Positions 52,672-60,229 of a DNA stretch of 64,000 nucleotides are shown one piece after another. The notes under the pieces were generated by a model that saw only the letters and a list, made by a program, of their open reading frames with translations, searched no databases and was not told the origin of the DNA. Both the position numbers and the translations under genes were made by a program. This DNA is from Siccirubricoccus phaeus (GTDB lineage: Bacteria > Pseudomonadota > Alphaproteobacteria > Acetobacterales > Acetobacteraceae): positions 17,322-81,321 of the forward strand of contig NZ_SRXO01000024.1 in assembly GCF_008360935.1 (NCBI RefSeq), given 5' to 3'. The first letter of the stretch is position 1; each line of letters opens with the position of its first letter.

Positions 52672-52815
52672 TCACGCCGGTGCGTCCTCACGCTGCAGAA
52701 CGGCGTCGACCGCGTCGGCAGGCTCCGGCCCATATTGGTGGTCGGCGATCGGCGCGCCATCCGCCCCGGTCGCTCGCGTCCGCACCAGCCGCCAGCAGCC
52801 GATGATGTCGATCAC
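52672..52815 (-). pseudogene. N-terminal fragment of a lipocalin-like domain protein
   Basis: A 47-codon frame from GTG 52815: VIDIIGCWRLVRTRATGADG then APIADHQYGPEPADAV, ending at TGA 52672. The start resembles the lipocalin-like (PF13924-type) N-terminus, which has L-x-G-x-W-x-L and a YGPxP motif, but the family is about 130-150 residues. It therefore looks like a truncated remnant, lying directly upstream of the DUF4177-like gene on the same strand. The match is by eye on a short segment. Confidence 0.5.
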
Positions 52816-52830
52816 GCCTGTTCGCCCCGC

Positions 52831-53205
52831 TTATGGACGCCGCAGCAGCGTATAGCAGAGGGCGCAAGCGCCAAGGCCCAGCACCAGGGTAAGCCCGACA
52901 TAGGCCGCCGCCAGGAAGGGTGCGCGCTGCGCCAGCAGCTCTGTCTCCAGGCTGAAGGCGCTGAAGGTGGTGAAGCCGCCGAGGATGCCGGTGATGAGGA
53001 ACAGCCGCGCCTCCTGCGGCAAAGCCAGGGCGCCCAGCACGCCGATCAGCGCGCTGCCGATGACGTTCACCGCCAGCGTCCCCCAGGGGAAATGCGTGCC
53101 GAAGCGCAGCACCCCCTGCACCGAGACGACATAGCGCGCCACCGAGCCGATGGCCCCGCCCAGCGCCACCAGCGCCAGGGAGAGCGGTGTGAAGGCCGGG
53201 TTCAC
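52831..53205 (-). CDS. crcB: fluoride ion channel CrcB/FluC
   Basis: A 124-residue four-helix membrane protein that exports fluoride as a dual-topology dimer. Conserved GGAIGSVARY is near the start, NVIGSALIG follows, and GILGGFTTFSAFS carries the polar Phe-Thr track. The start is GTG 53205, overlapping the rarA stop by four bases; the upstream ATG 53238 would add 11 residues. The rarA-crcB pairing is conserved in many alphaproteobacteria. No fluoride riboswitch was recognised upstream of rarA. Confidence 0.93.
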   Translation of the reverse strand: MNPAFTPLSLALVALGGAIGSVARYVVSVQGVLRFGTHFPWGTLAVNVIGSALIGVLGALALPQEARLFLITGILGGFTTFSAFSLETELLAQRAPFLAAAYVGLTLVLGLGACALCYTLLRRP

Positions 53206-54557
53206 GCCCCGCCCTTCCGGGCGCGGAGCTTCGCCCATTCCGCCATGCGTTCCTGCACCGCCGCTTCCGCCCCGCGGCCGGTCGGGCGGTAGAAGCTCTG
53301 CCGCCGCATGCCGTCCGGGAAGTAATTCTGGCCCGAGAAGGCGTCCTCCGCCTCATGGTCGTATTCATAGCCGGAGCCGTAGCCCAGCTCCTGCATCAGC
53401 TTGGTCGGCGCGTTCAGGATGTGCATGGGCGGCATCAGGCTGCCGGTCTCCTTCGCGGCCCGGCGGGCGGCGCCCCAGGCGGCATAGACGGCGTTGGATT
53501 TCGGCGCGGTGCCGAGATGCACCACAAGCTGCGCCAGCGCCAGCTCGCCTTCCGGGGAGCCAAGGCGCTCATAGGTCTCCCAGGCGGCGATGGCCAGCGG
53601 CAGGGCGCGCGGGTCGGCCATGCCGACATCCTCCGCCGCGAAGCGGGTGAGGCGGCGGGCGATGTAGCGCGGATCCTCGCCGCCCTGGAGCATGCGGGCG
53701 AACCAGTAGAGCGCCGCATCCGGGTCAGAGCCACGCAGCGACTTATGCAGGGCGGAGATGAGGTTGTAATGCTCTTCCCGGTCCTTGTCGTAGAGCGCGG
53801 CGCGGCGGGAAAGCAGCTCGGCCAGACCCTCCGGCGTGAGGGGCTGCGTGCCCTCCGGCAGGGCGAGAAGCTGTTCCGCGAGGTTCAGCAGATAGCGCCC
53901 ATCACCATCCGCCATGGCGCGCAGCGTGGCGCGGGCAGCTTCATCCAGGGGCAGGGGGTGGCCGCCTTCTTCCTCGGCGCGGGTCAGCAGCTTCTCCAGC
54001 GCCGCATCGTCCAGCCGGCGCAGCACCAGCACCTGGCAGCGGGAGAGCAGGGCGCCATTCAGGACGAAGGAAGGGTTCTCGGTGGTGGCGCCGACCAGCG
54101 TCACCGTGCCGTCCTCCACCACCGGCAGGAAGCCATCCTGCTGGGCGCGGTTGAAGCGGTGGATCTCATCGACGAAGAGCAGCGTGCCGCGGCCGGCACG
54201 GCGACGGGCCCGGGCCTCGTCGAAGGCGCGCTTGAGGTCGGCGACGCCGGAAAACACCGCGGAGAGGGAGACGAAATCGAGGCCGGCCCGCTCCGCCAGC
54301 AGCCGGGCAATGGTGGTCTTGCCGACGCCGGGCGGGCCCCAGAGGATCAGCGAAGCCAGGCTGCCACGGGCGAGCATGCCGGTGAGCGCACCCTCGGGGC
54401 CTACCAGGTGATCCTGGCCAACCACCTCCTCCAACACCTGGGGGCGCAAGCGATCGGCCAGCGGGCGAGGGCCGGGCGGGGTCTCAGGGCGGCGCGGGGG
54501 CGGGGCACCGAACAAATCCGCATCGGGTTCGGGGACAGGAGGGCGGCGAGGGGCCAT
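53202..54557 (-). CDS. rarA: replication-associated recombination protein A (AAA+ ATPase)
   Basis: AAA+ clamp-loader-like ATPase (RarA/MgsA) that acts at stalled replication forks. The 451-residue protein has Walker A GPPGVGKTT near residue 75, Walker B LLFVDEIHRFN near 125, sensor 1 ATTENPSF and C-terminal sections ALHKSLRGSDPDAALYW and YGYEYDHE-like sequence. ATG 54557 is the first good start. Its product length is normal. A Pro-rich N-terminal 25 residues precede the first conserved block. Confidence 0.95.
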   Translation of the reverse strand: MAPRRPPVPEPDADLFGAPPPRRPETPPGPRPLADRLRPQVLEEVVGQDHLVGPEGALTGMLARGSLASLILWGPPGVGKTTIARLLAERAGLDFVSLSAVFSGVADLKRAFDEARARRRAGRGTLLFVDEIHRFNRAQQDGFLPVVEDGTVTLVGATTENPSFVLNGALLSRCQVLVLRRLDDAALEKLLTRAEEEGGHPLPLDEAARATLRAMADGDGRYLLNLAEQLLALPEGTQPLTPEGLAELLSRRAALYDKDREEHYNLISALHKSLRGSDPDAALYWFARMLQGGEDPRYIARRLTRFAAEDVGMADPRALPLAIAAWETYERLGSPEGELALAQLVVHLGTAPKSNAVYAAWGAARRAAKETGSLMPPMHILNAPTKLMQELGYGSGYEYDHEAEDAFSGQNYFPDGMRRQSFYRPTGRGAEAAVQERMAEWAKLRARKGGA

Positions 54558-54579
54558 ACCCCAATATAGGGCAAGATGA

Positions 54580-54632
54580 GAGGGGCTTCGCCCCCCTCAA
54601 ACTCCCCCCACCAAAGGCCGAAAGGCCTTTGG
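54580..54632. repeat. family D double hairpin between rarA and the PLP-enzyme gene
   Basis: GAGAGGGGC-TTC-GCCCCCCTC near 54578-54598, then CCAAAGGCC-GAAA-GGCCTTTGG at 54611-54632 with perfect 9-bp arms and a GNRA-type loop on the plus strand. It lies in a divergent region, so a terminator role is unlikely here; the family may simply be dispersed repeat DNA. Confidence 0.65.
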
Positions 54633-54710
54633 AAACCTTGAGTCTGGCAGCCGATCGAGACGAACGCCCATCTCCATCCTAAGCTGTCCGCCAGCCCAGC
54701 GGAGAGTCCC

Positions 54711-55817
54711 ATGCTGCAACCACCACCCGCCGAGCCCGGCATGCGCGAGGAAGAGGTCGATACGCCGGCCCTGATCCTCGACCTGGACGCCTTCGAAGCG
54801 AATCTCGACGCCATGGCAGCGTTGCTGGCGCCGACCGGGACGAAGCTGCGGGCGCATGCCAAGACGCATAAATCGGCGGTGATCGCAAAGCTGCAAATGG
54901 CGCGCGGCGCGGTGGGGCAATGCGTGCAGAAGGTGGCAGAGGCCGAGGCGCTGGCCTGGGGCGGCATCCCCAACATCCTCGTCAGCAACCAGGTGGTCGG
55001 CGCGCGCAAGCTGAACCGGCTGATGGCGCTGGCGCGCATCGCCGATGTGGCGGTCTGCGCCGATGACGCGGAGCAGGTGGCGGCCATCGCGGCCGCCGCC
55101 GAGGCCGCGGGCGTTCGAATCCCCGTGCTGGTCGAGATCGACTGCGGCGCTGCCCGCTGCGGCGTGGCGCCCGGGCCGGCGGCGGTGGCGCTGGCGGAGA
55201 TGATTGCCGGCAGCCGGCATCTGCGCTTCGGCGGATTGCAGAGCTACCAGGGCAGCGCCCAGCACAAGCGCACGGCGGAGGAGCGCGAGGCCGCCATCGG
55301 CCATGCCGCCGAGGTGACGCGCCGCACCGTGGAACAGTTGCGCCAGCGCGGGCTGGACTGCCCGATCGTCGGCGGCGGCGGCACCGGCACTTTCACGCTG
55401 GAGGCGGCGAGCGGCGTCTATACCGAGATCCAGGCCGGCTCCTACGCCTTCATGGATGTGGATTACGCCCGCAACCAGGTGCCGCCGCCCTTCCGCCACA
55501 GCCTTTTCGTCCTGGCCACGGTGATGAGCCGCGCCATTCCCGGCGTCGCCGTGGTGGATGCCGGCCACAAGGCGGTGTCGATCGACAGCGGCCTGCCCTT
55601 GGTCTGGCAGCGCCCCGGCCTGCGCTATGCCGGCGCCTCCGACGAACATGGCAAGCTGCTGGTGGAGGACGGCACGGCCCCCGCCCTGGGCGAGAAGCTG
55701 CGCCTGGTCCCCGGCCATTGCGACCCGACCGTCGATCGCTACGATTGGTATGTCGGCGTGCGGAAGGGCCGCGTGGAGTGCCTGTGGCCCATCGCCGCGC
55801 GCGGGGGCATGGCCTAA
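54711..55817 (+). CDS. DSD1-family PLP enzyme (D-threonine aldolase / 3-hydroxy-D-aspartate aldolase-like)
   Basis: A 368-residue fold-type III PLP enzyme. The Schiff-base Lys is in RAHAKTHKS near residue 51, and the PLP-binding strand end reads IVGGGGTGTF. A C-terminal PGHCDPTV motif supplies the His and Cys/Asp metal ligands found in D-threonine aldolase and D-serine dehydratase relatives. It is likely to cleave or dehydrate a D-3-hydroxy amino acid with PLP and a divalent metal. It is convergent with the CoA-transferase gene at 55885. Confidence 0.87.
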   Translation: MLQPPPAEPGMREEEVDTPALILDLDAFEANLDAMAALLAPTGTKLRAHAKTHKSAVIAKLQMARGAVGQCVQKVAEAEALAWGGIPNILVSNQVVGARKLNRLMALARIADVAVCADDAEQVAAIAAAAEAAGVRIPVLVEIDCGAARCGVAPGPAAVALAEMIAGSRHLRFGGLQSYQGSAQHKRTAEEREAAIGHAAEVTRRTVEQLRQRGLDCPIVGGGGTGTFTLEAASGVYTEIQAGSYAFMDVDYARNQVPPPFRHSLFVLATVMSRAIPGVAVVDAGHKAVSIDSGLPLVWQRPGLRYAGASDEHGKLLVEDGTAPALGEKLRLVPGHCDPTVDRYDWYVGVRKGRVECLWPIAARGGMA

Positions 55818-55828
55818 ACTATTGGGTT

Positions 55829-55884
55829 CAAAGGGCCTTTCGGCCCTTTGCGGGTGGGGGTTTGGGGGAGGGCAGAGCCCTCCC
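55829..55884. terminator. family D double hairpin between convergent genes
   Basis: CAAAGGGCC-TTTC-GGCCCTTTG at 55829-55850 and GGGAGGGC-AGA-GCCCTCCC at 55866-55884, both perfect. They fill the 67-bp gap between the PLP-enzyme gene (plus) and the CoA transferase (minus), so they are placed as a bidirectional terminator; the second hairpin's last bases abut the CoA-transferase stop at 55887. No T-run is present. Confidence 0.55.
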
Positions 55885-57105
55885 TCAAATCACGCCGTTG
55901 TCCCGGAGCGCTTGGATTTCTGCGGGGCCAAATCCCGCCTGCGCCAGCACCTCGTCGGTGTGTGCGCCGAGTGCCGGCGCCGGCCTATCGATATGCGCAT
56001 CGCCATGCGCCAGGGTGAAGCCGTTGGTGGCGAAGCGCAGTCTGCCCCAGGGTGTGTCCACCTCCTGCAGCTTGCCGCGGGCCTTCACCTGGCGGTGCTC
56101 GATCACCTCATCCACCCGGTAGATGCGGGCGCAGGGGGCGCCGGCCCGGTTCAGCCGCTCCTCCCAATTCTCCGCGCTGTCGGCGGCCAGGGCGCGTTCC
56201 AGCACCTCGCGCAGCGCCTCGGTATTCTCCAGCCGCAGGAACCAGTCGGCGAAGCGCGGGTCGGCCTCCAGCTCCGCCTTGATGCCGAGCGTCGTCACCA
56301 GCGCCTCGTATTGCCGGTCATTGTTCACCGCCAGCAGCAGGTGGCCGTCCTTGGCCTTGAACAGGTTGGCCGTGGCGCGGCGGCTGACCGCCTGGTTGCC
56401 GAATTGCCGCTGCTGGTGGCCGCCCACCGTCCAATCCGCCACCTGGCCGCCGAGGAAGGCCAGGGTGGAGTCCAGCATGGACACATCCACCTTCTGCCCG
56501 CGGCCCGTATGCGTCCGCTGGAACAGCGCGCTGGCGACACCATAGGCCGCCGTCATGCCCGCCAGCGTGTCGCAGATGGCGAAGCCGGCGCGCAGCGGGT
56601 CCTGGCCGGGGTGGCCGGTCATCGCCATGATGCCGGACATGGCCTGGATGCGGCCGTCATAGCCCGCCTCGTTGCGGTCCGGCCCGGTATGGCCGAAGCC
56701 GGAGACGGAGGCGTAGATCAGCCGCGGATTGATGGCGGAGAGCGCCTGGTAGCCGATACCCAGCCGGTCCATGACGCCGGGGCGGAAATTCTCCATCACC
56801 ACATCGGCCTCGGCGGCGAGGCGCTTCACGATCTCCACCGCCTCGGGCTTCTGCAGATCCAGCGTCAGGCTGCGCTTGCCGGCATTGACCGCCTGCCAGG
56901 AGGGCGCCATGCCGCGCGCCGCCCATTCGCGGGAGAGCGGGTTGCGCCGCGCATCCTCGCCTTCCCGCCGCTCCACCTTCACCACATCGGCGCCGAGGAT
57001 GGCGAGCTGGTAGCTGGCGAAAGGCCCCGCCAGCACCTGGGTGAAGTCGAGGATGCGGATGCCCTCGAAGGGGCGCGCGCCGCCCACGGGTCCGCCGTTG
57101 CTCAC
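55885..57105 (-). CDS. CaiB/BaiF class III CoA-transferase
   Basis: A 406-residue family III CoA-transferase that moves CoA between carboxylates through an aspartyl-CoA intermediate. The start GIRILDFTQVLAGPFASYQ, VENFRPGV-type MENFRPGVMDRLGIGY, and SGFGHTGPDRNEAGYDGRIQAMSG with the nucleophile Asp in AGYDGR are visible. RTGRGQKVDVSMLDS-like GRGQKVDVSMLD follows. ATG 57105 overlaps the stop of the GrdB-like gene. The substrate is unknown, and it is coupled to a protein family better known from anaerobic amino-acid reduction. Confidence 0.9.
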   Translation of the reverse strand: MSNGGPVGGARPFEGIRILDFTQVLAGPFASYQLAILGADVVKVERREGEDARRNPLSREWAARGMAPSWQAVNAGKRSLTLDLQKPEAVEIVKRLAAEADVVMENFRPGVMDRLGIGYQALSAINPRLIYASVSGFGHTGPDRNEAGYDGRIQAMSGIMAMTGHPGQDPLRAGFAICDTLAGMTAAYGVASALFQRTHTGRGQKVDVSMLDSTLAFLGGQVADWTVGGHQQRQFGNQAVSRRATANLFKAKDGHLLLAVNNDRQYEALVTTLGIKAELEADPRFADWFLRLENTEALREVLERALAADSAENWEERLNRAGAPCARIYRVDEVIEHRQVKARGKLQEVDTPWGRLRFATNGFTLAHGDAHIDRPAPALGAHTDEVLAQAGFGPAEIQALRDNGVI

Positions 57106-58037
57106 GCCGCCTTCTCGCGGATGGAGCGGGCGATTTCCTTCTGGCGGTTGAACTCGTCGCGGCGGCGCTGCAGCTCCGCCTCGCCGATCGCCTCCAGATC
57201 GTAATAGTCCTTCTTCCAGAGGCCGTCGGCATTCCAGCGCTGCGGGCTCTGCACCGTGGTGCGCGGACCGATGGCGGATTCCAGCACTTTCAGGGCGAGC
57301 TCCAGCGTCGCGTCCTGACTCGCCTGGTCATGCGGCTTGCCGGCGGAATTGCCCAGCGGGAAGTCGCTGAACAGGAAGCGCGGCACGCCGCAATGCTCGA
57401 CGATGTCCTTGGCGCAGCCCATCACCACGGTCGGGATGCCGGCGGCTTCCAGATGGCGCGCGACCAGGCTGCAGGTCTGGTGGCAGACCGGGCAGTTGGG
57501 CACCAGCAGCACCGCATCCACCTCATCCTCCTGCACCCGCTTCAGCAGCTCGGGGCAGTCGGTGGTGACGGTGTGGCGATGGCTGCGATTGGTCGGCGCG
57601 CCATGGAAGCGCGGCGCGATCTCCTTGATCCGTCCCGCGGCGACGGCGCGGCGCAGTGCGTGCAGGGGGAACCAGCTATGGCTGTCCGTCGCCGTGGTGT
57701 GCTTGCGGTCATAGCCGATATGGGAGATGCGGAGATCGTGCTCGGCGGAGGTGTCGCCGGAATAGACCTCGTAGAATTTCGCGGCGGAATTGTAGGGCGC
57801 GCCGGGGCCCTGGTCGCCCTTGGCGGGGTCGTAGGGGGCGGCGGTGGTGATCAGGCCGATGCGCGCCTCGCTGAGCGTCCTGGTCATCGGGGCGAAGGGC
57901 ACCTCGATGTAGTGGGCCCAGCGATAGGGGTCGTAGCCGATCGCCTTGTAGTAGTCCCGGGTGCGCTGCATGTAGGGCACCGGGCTGTCATAGTCCGGGG
58001 CGAAGCCCATTGCCGCGTCGATCGCATCCGTCGCCAT
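57102..58037 (-). CDS. glycine/sarcosine/betaine reductase component B (GrdB)-like protein, Cys variant
   Basis: A 311-residue protein resembling the GrdB family, shorter than true GrdB (about 430). Blocks seen are ARIGLITTAAPYDPAKGDQG, RRAVAAGRIKEIAPRFHG, DAVLLVPNCPVCHQT and GIPTVVMGCAKDIVEHCGVPR. There is no in-frame UGA and no selenocysteine evidence; C182, C185 and C189 form a C-x2-C-x3-C cluster, with C208 and C216 nearby. A strong GAGGAGGAAACC site precedes ATG 58037. Coupling with a CoA transferase in a presumably aerobic organism suggests a thiol-based reaction unlike classical glycine reductase; the function is not established. Confidence 0.75.
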   Translation of the reverse strand: MATDAIDAAMGFAPDYDSPVPYMQRTRDYYKAIGYDPYRWAHYIEVPFAPMTRTLSEARIGLITTAAPYDPAKGDQGPGAPYNSAAKFYEVYSGDTSAEHDLRISHIGYDRKHTTATDSHSWFPLHALRRAVAAGRIKEIAPRFHGAPTNRSHRHTVTTDCPELLKRVQEDEVDAVLLVPNCPVCHQTCSLVARHLEAAGIPTVVMGCAKDIVEHCGVPRFLFSDFPLGNSAGKPHDQASQDATLELALKVLESAIGPRTTVQSPQRWNADGLWKKDYYDLEAIGEAELQRRRDEFNRQKEIARSIREKAA

Positions 58038-58053
58038 GGTTTCCTCCTCATTT

Positions 58054-58084
58054 CCCCACGACACCGCTGCGCGGCGTCGTGGGG
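58054..58084. repeat. family E hairpin, copy 3
   Basis: CCCCACGACaCCGC-TGC-GCGGcGTCGTGGGG with 13 of 14 arm bases paired, 16 bases upstream of the GrdB-like start on the minus strand. Same design as 12652-12678 and 36472-36502. Position just ahead of the coding region means it will form in the 5' leader if the gene shares a transcript with the aminotransferase gene. Confidence 0.75.
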
Positions 58085-58215
58085 GCCCCGGGGTCGCTCC
58101 CGATCAAGGCTTCGGCGCAGCCTGTCGCGGCAAGGCCGCGCCAGGGCACCAGGCGGCGACCGGGACCGGCGGGGCGCCTGGTGAAGAGGCTAGACTCCGC
58201 CGTGCCGGGCCGCAA

Positions 58216-59553
58216 TCAGGCGCGGATCTCGGCCAGCACCGTGTCGATGGCCTCGCCGAAAATTTCGACGATGGTGTCGATCTGCTCCGGCGTCGTGATA
58301 TAGGGCGGGGCGAGGATGGCGTGGTCGCCCTGCCTGCCGTCGATGGTGCCGCCCATCGGGTAGCAGGCGAGGCCGCGGCGGAAGGCTTCCTGCTTCACCC
58401 GCTCATTCACCTTCAGCGCCGGGTCGAAGACCTGCTTCGTCGCGCGGTCCGTCACGAACTCCACCGCCCAAAACAGGCCGCGGCCGCGGATATCGCCGAT
58501 ATGGCGGTGATTGCCGAAGCGCTCGGTCAGGCGCTGCTCCAGGCGGGCGCCCATGGCCTGGACATTCTCCAGCAGCTTCTCCTCCGCCATCACCTGCTGC
58601 ACCGCCAGCGCGGCGGCGCAGGCGACGGGGTGCGCCTGGTAGGTATGGCCATGCATGAAGGCGCCTGTGCCGCGGGAGAGCCCCTCGATCACCCGCCCAT
58701 GCACCAATATGCCGCCGATCGGCTGGTAGCCGCCGCCGAGCCCCTTGGCGACGATCTGGATATCGGGCGAGACCCCCTCCGCCTCCCAGGCATGCAGGGT
58801 GCCGCAGCGGCCCATGCCGCTCATCACCTCATCGAGGATCAGCAGCGCGCCATGCCGGTCGCAGACCGCCTTCACCCCCTCGAAATAGCCGGGCAGGGCG
58901 GTGGCGCAGCCAAGCGTCGCGCCCACCACCGTCTCCGCCATGAAACCGATGACGGTGTCGGGGCCGAGGCGCTGGAACTCCGCCTCCAGCTCCGCCACCA
59001 GCCGGGCGACGTATTGGGCATCGCTCTCATCGTCCCGCCGGTCCCGGTAGGGGTAGCAGGGCGCGACATGGTGGAAGGCCTTGGAGAGGATCGGCTGATA
59101 GGGCGCGCGGCGCATCGCATTGCCGCCGGCGGAGAGCGCCCCCAGCGTGTTGCCGTGATAGCTCTGCCGCCGGGCGATGAAATTCACCCGCTGGGGCTGG
59201 CCGATCTCGAGGAAATACTGCCGCGCCATCTTGATGGCGGCCTCGTTGCCCTCGGAGCCGGAGGAGCAGAAATAGGCATGGGTCAGCCCGCCCGGGGCAC
59301 GGCCCACCAGGGTATCCGCCAGCGCCTCCGCGCTCTCGCAGGAAAACAGGGCGGTATGGGCATAGGCCAGCTTGTCGAGCTGCGCCTTGATGGCGGCGAT
59401 GACCTTGGGATGGCCATGGCCGAGGCAGGCGACGGCCGCGCCGCCCGAGCCGTCGATGATCTGCCGCCCCTCCGCGTCATAGAGGTAGATGCCGTCGCCG
59501 CGCACCGCGAGGGGCGGGTCGCTGCGCAGGCTGCGGTGGACGAGATGGCTCAT
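58216..59553 (-). CDS. class III aminotransferase (omega-amino acid:pyruvate type)
   Basis: A 445-residue fold-type I PLP enzyme. Conserved features are FCSSGSEGNEAAIKMAR, YHGNTLGALS, LILDEVMSGMGRCG with the PLP-binding Asp, and the Schiff-base Lys in IVAKGLGGGYQPIGG. Members transfer the amino group of beta- or omega-amino acids, diamines or taurine to a 2-oxo acid. It is the third gene upstream in the CoA-transferase/GrdB-like group (gap 178 bp) and probably belongs to it, though the hairpin at 58054 may separate them. Confidence 0.9.
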   Translation of the reverse strand: MSHLVHRSLRSDPPLAVRGDGIYLYDAEGRQIIDGSGGAAVACLGHGHPKVIAAIKAQLDKLAYAHTALFSCESAEALADTLVGRAPGGLTHAYFCSSGSEGNEAAIKMARQYFLEIGQPQRVNFIARRQSYHGNTLGALSAGGNAMRRAPYQPILSKAFHHVAPCYPYRDRRDDESDAQYVARLVAELEAEFQRLGPDTVIGFMAETVVGATLGCATALPGYFEGVKAVCDRHGALLILDEVMSGMGRCGTLHAWEAEGVSPDIQIVAKGLGGGYQPIGGILVHGRVIEGLSRGTGAFMHGHTYQAHPVACAAALAVQQVMAEEKLLENVQAMGARLEQRLTERFGNHRHIGDIRGRGLFWAVEFVTDRATKQVFDPALKVNERVKQEAFRRGLACYPMGGTIDGRQGDHAILAPPYITTPEQIDTIVEIFGEAIDTVLAEIRA

Positions 59554-59625
59554 CGGGGCAGGGTCCTTCCGGCGGCGGTGCCAGGAGTCATGGACCCGGT
59601 GCGCAGGCGCCGCAAGCAGCGGCGG

Positions 59626-60051
59626 TCAGGCCGCCATCACCGGCACCAGCCCGTAGCGGCGCATCACCTCCGCCATCGCCGCCCGGTCCGGCGGCTGTTC
59701 CGCCAGCAGCGCCGCGATTTCGCGGAAATAGGCGGGGCCCAGCGCGCCGGGGCTCAGCAGGCAGAGGCAGCCTGCGGCGCCCGGCCCGTCATTGCGGAAG
59801 CCGTGCACCACCCCGCGGCGGATGAAGAGGCTTTCGCCCGGGCCGAGCGGCACCTCCGTGCCGTCCACCGTCCAGGTGGTGGTGCCGGAGAGGCCGTAGA
59901 CCGTCTCGTCCCAGCTTTCGTGGTAGTGCGGCACCGGCATGCAGGCCTGGGGCTGCACCTGCATCTCGAACAGGTCGATCTCTGCCCCGGTGCTTTCGCG
60001 GCTTTGCAGGAAATGCAATTCCAGCCCGCCCATGCGGATGATCTCGACCAT
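59626..60051 (-). CDS. cupin-domain protein
   Basis: A 141-residue single-cupin protein. Motif 1 is PVPHYHESWDETVYGLSG with H42, H44 and E49 as likely metal ligands, and motif 2 is RRGVVHGFRNDGP with H83. The two-motif spacing is the canonical one. It could be a small dioxygenase, isomerase or regulator-like cupin. ATG 60051 was chosen for a normal cupin start. It lies 72 bases upstream of the aminotransferase gene on the same strand. Confidence 0.8.
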   Translation of the reverse strand: MVEIIRMGGLELHFLQSRESTGAEIDLFEMQVQPQACMPVPHYHESWDETVYGLSGTTTWTVDGTEVPLGPGESLFIRRGVVHGFRNDGPGAAGCLCLLSPGALGPAYFREIAALLAEQPPDRAAMAEVMRRYGLVPVMAA

Positions 60052-60136
60052 TTTCCGGCCTCCCAGCTTCTTGCGCGAGTGTGCGCGGCCTGGCCGGGCG
60101 AAGGGAAGCAATTGCAGGGGTCACGCTTGCGCGGCC

Positions 60137-60229
60137 CGGGAGGCGGGGGCTCCGCCCGTTGGCGGCAGAGCCGCCAACCCCCAGCAGGGGGCAGAGCCCC
60201 TGCCGGGGTTGGGGGCAGAGCCCCCATCG
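60137..60229. repeat. family C-like GC-rich repeat, copy 6
   Basis: The 178-bp gap 60052-60229 contains GGGGGCTCCGCCCG, TTGGCGGCAGAGCCGCCAA, CAGGGGGCAGAGCCCCTG and GGGGGCAGAGCCCCC hairpins, without the central ACCCCGGT module of other copies. There is no gene. It sits between DUF4336 (stop 60230) and the cupin (start 60051), both minus strand. Confidence 0.72.

Noticed and set aside
52831-54557. A fluoride riboswitch controlling crcB.
   Set aside because: crcB starts inside the rarA stop and the rarA leader shows no fluoride riboswitch pattern that I can recognise.
57102-58037. Selenocysteine insertion in the GrdB-like gene.
   Set aside because: There is no in-frame UGA inside the gene, and the relevant positions are ordinary Cys codons.
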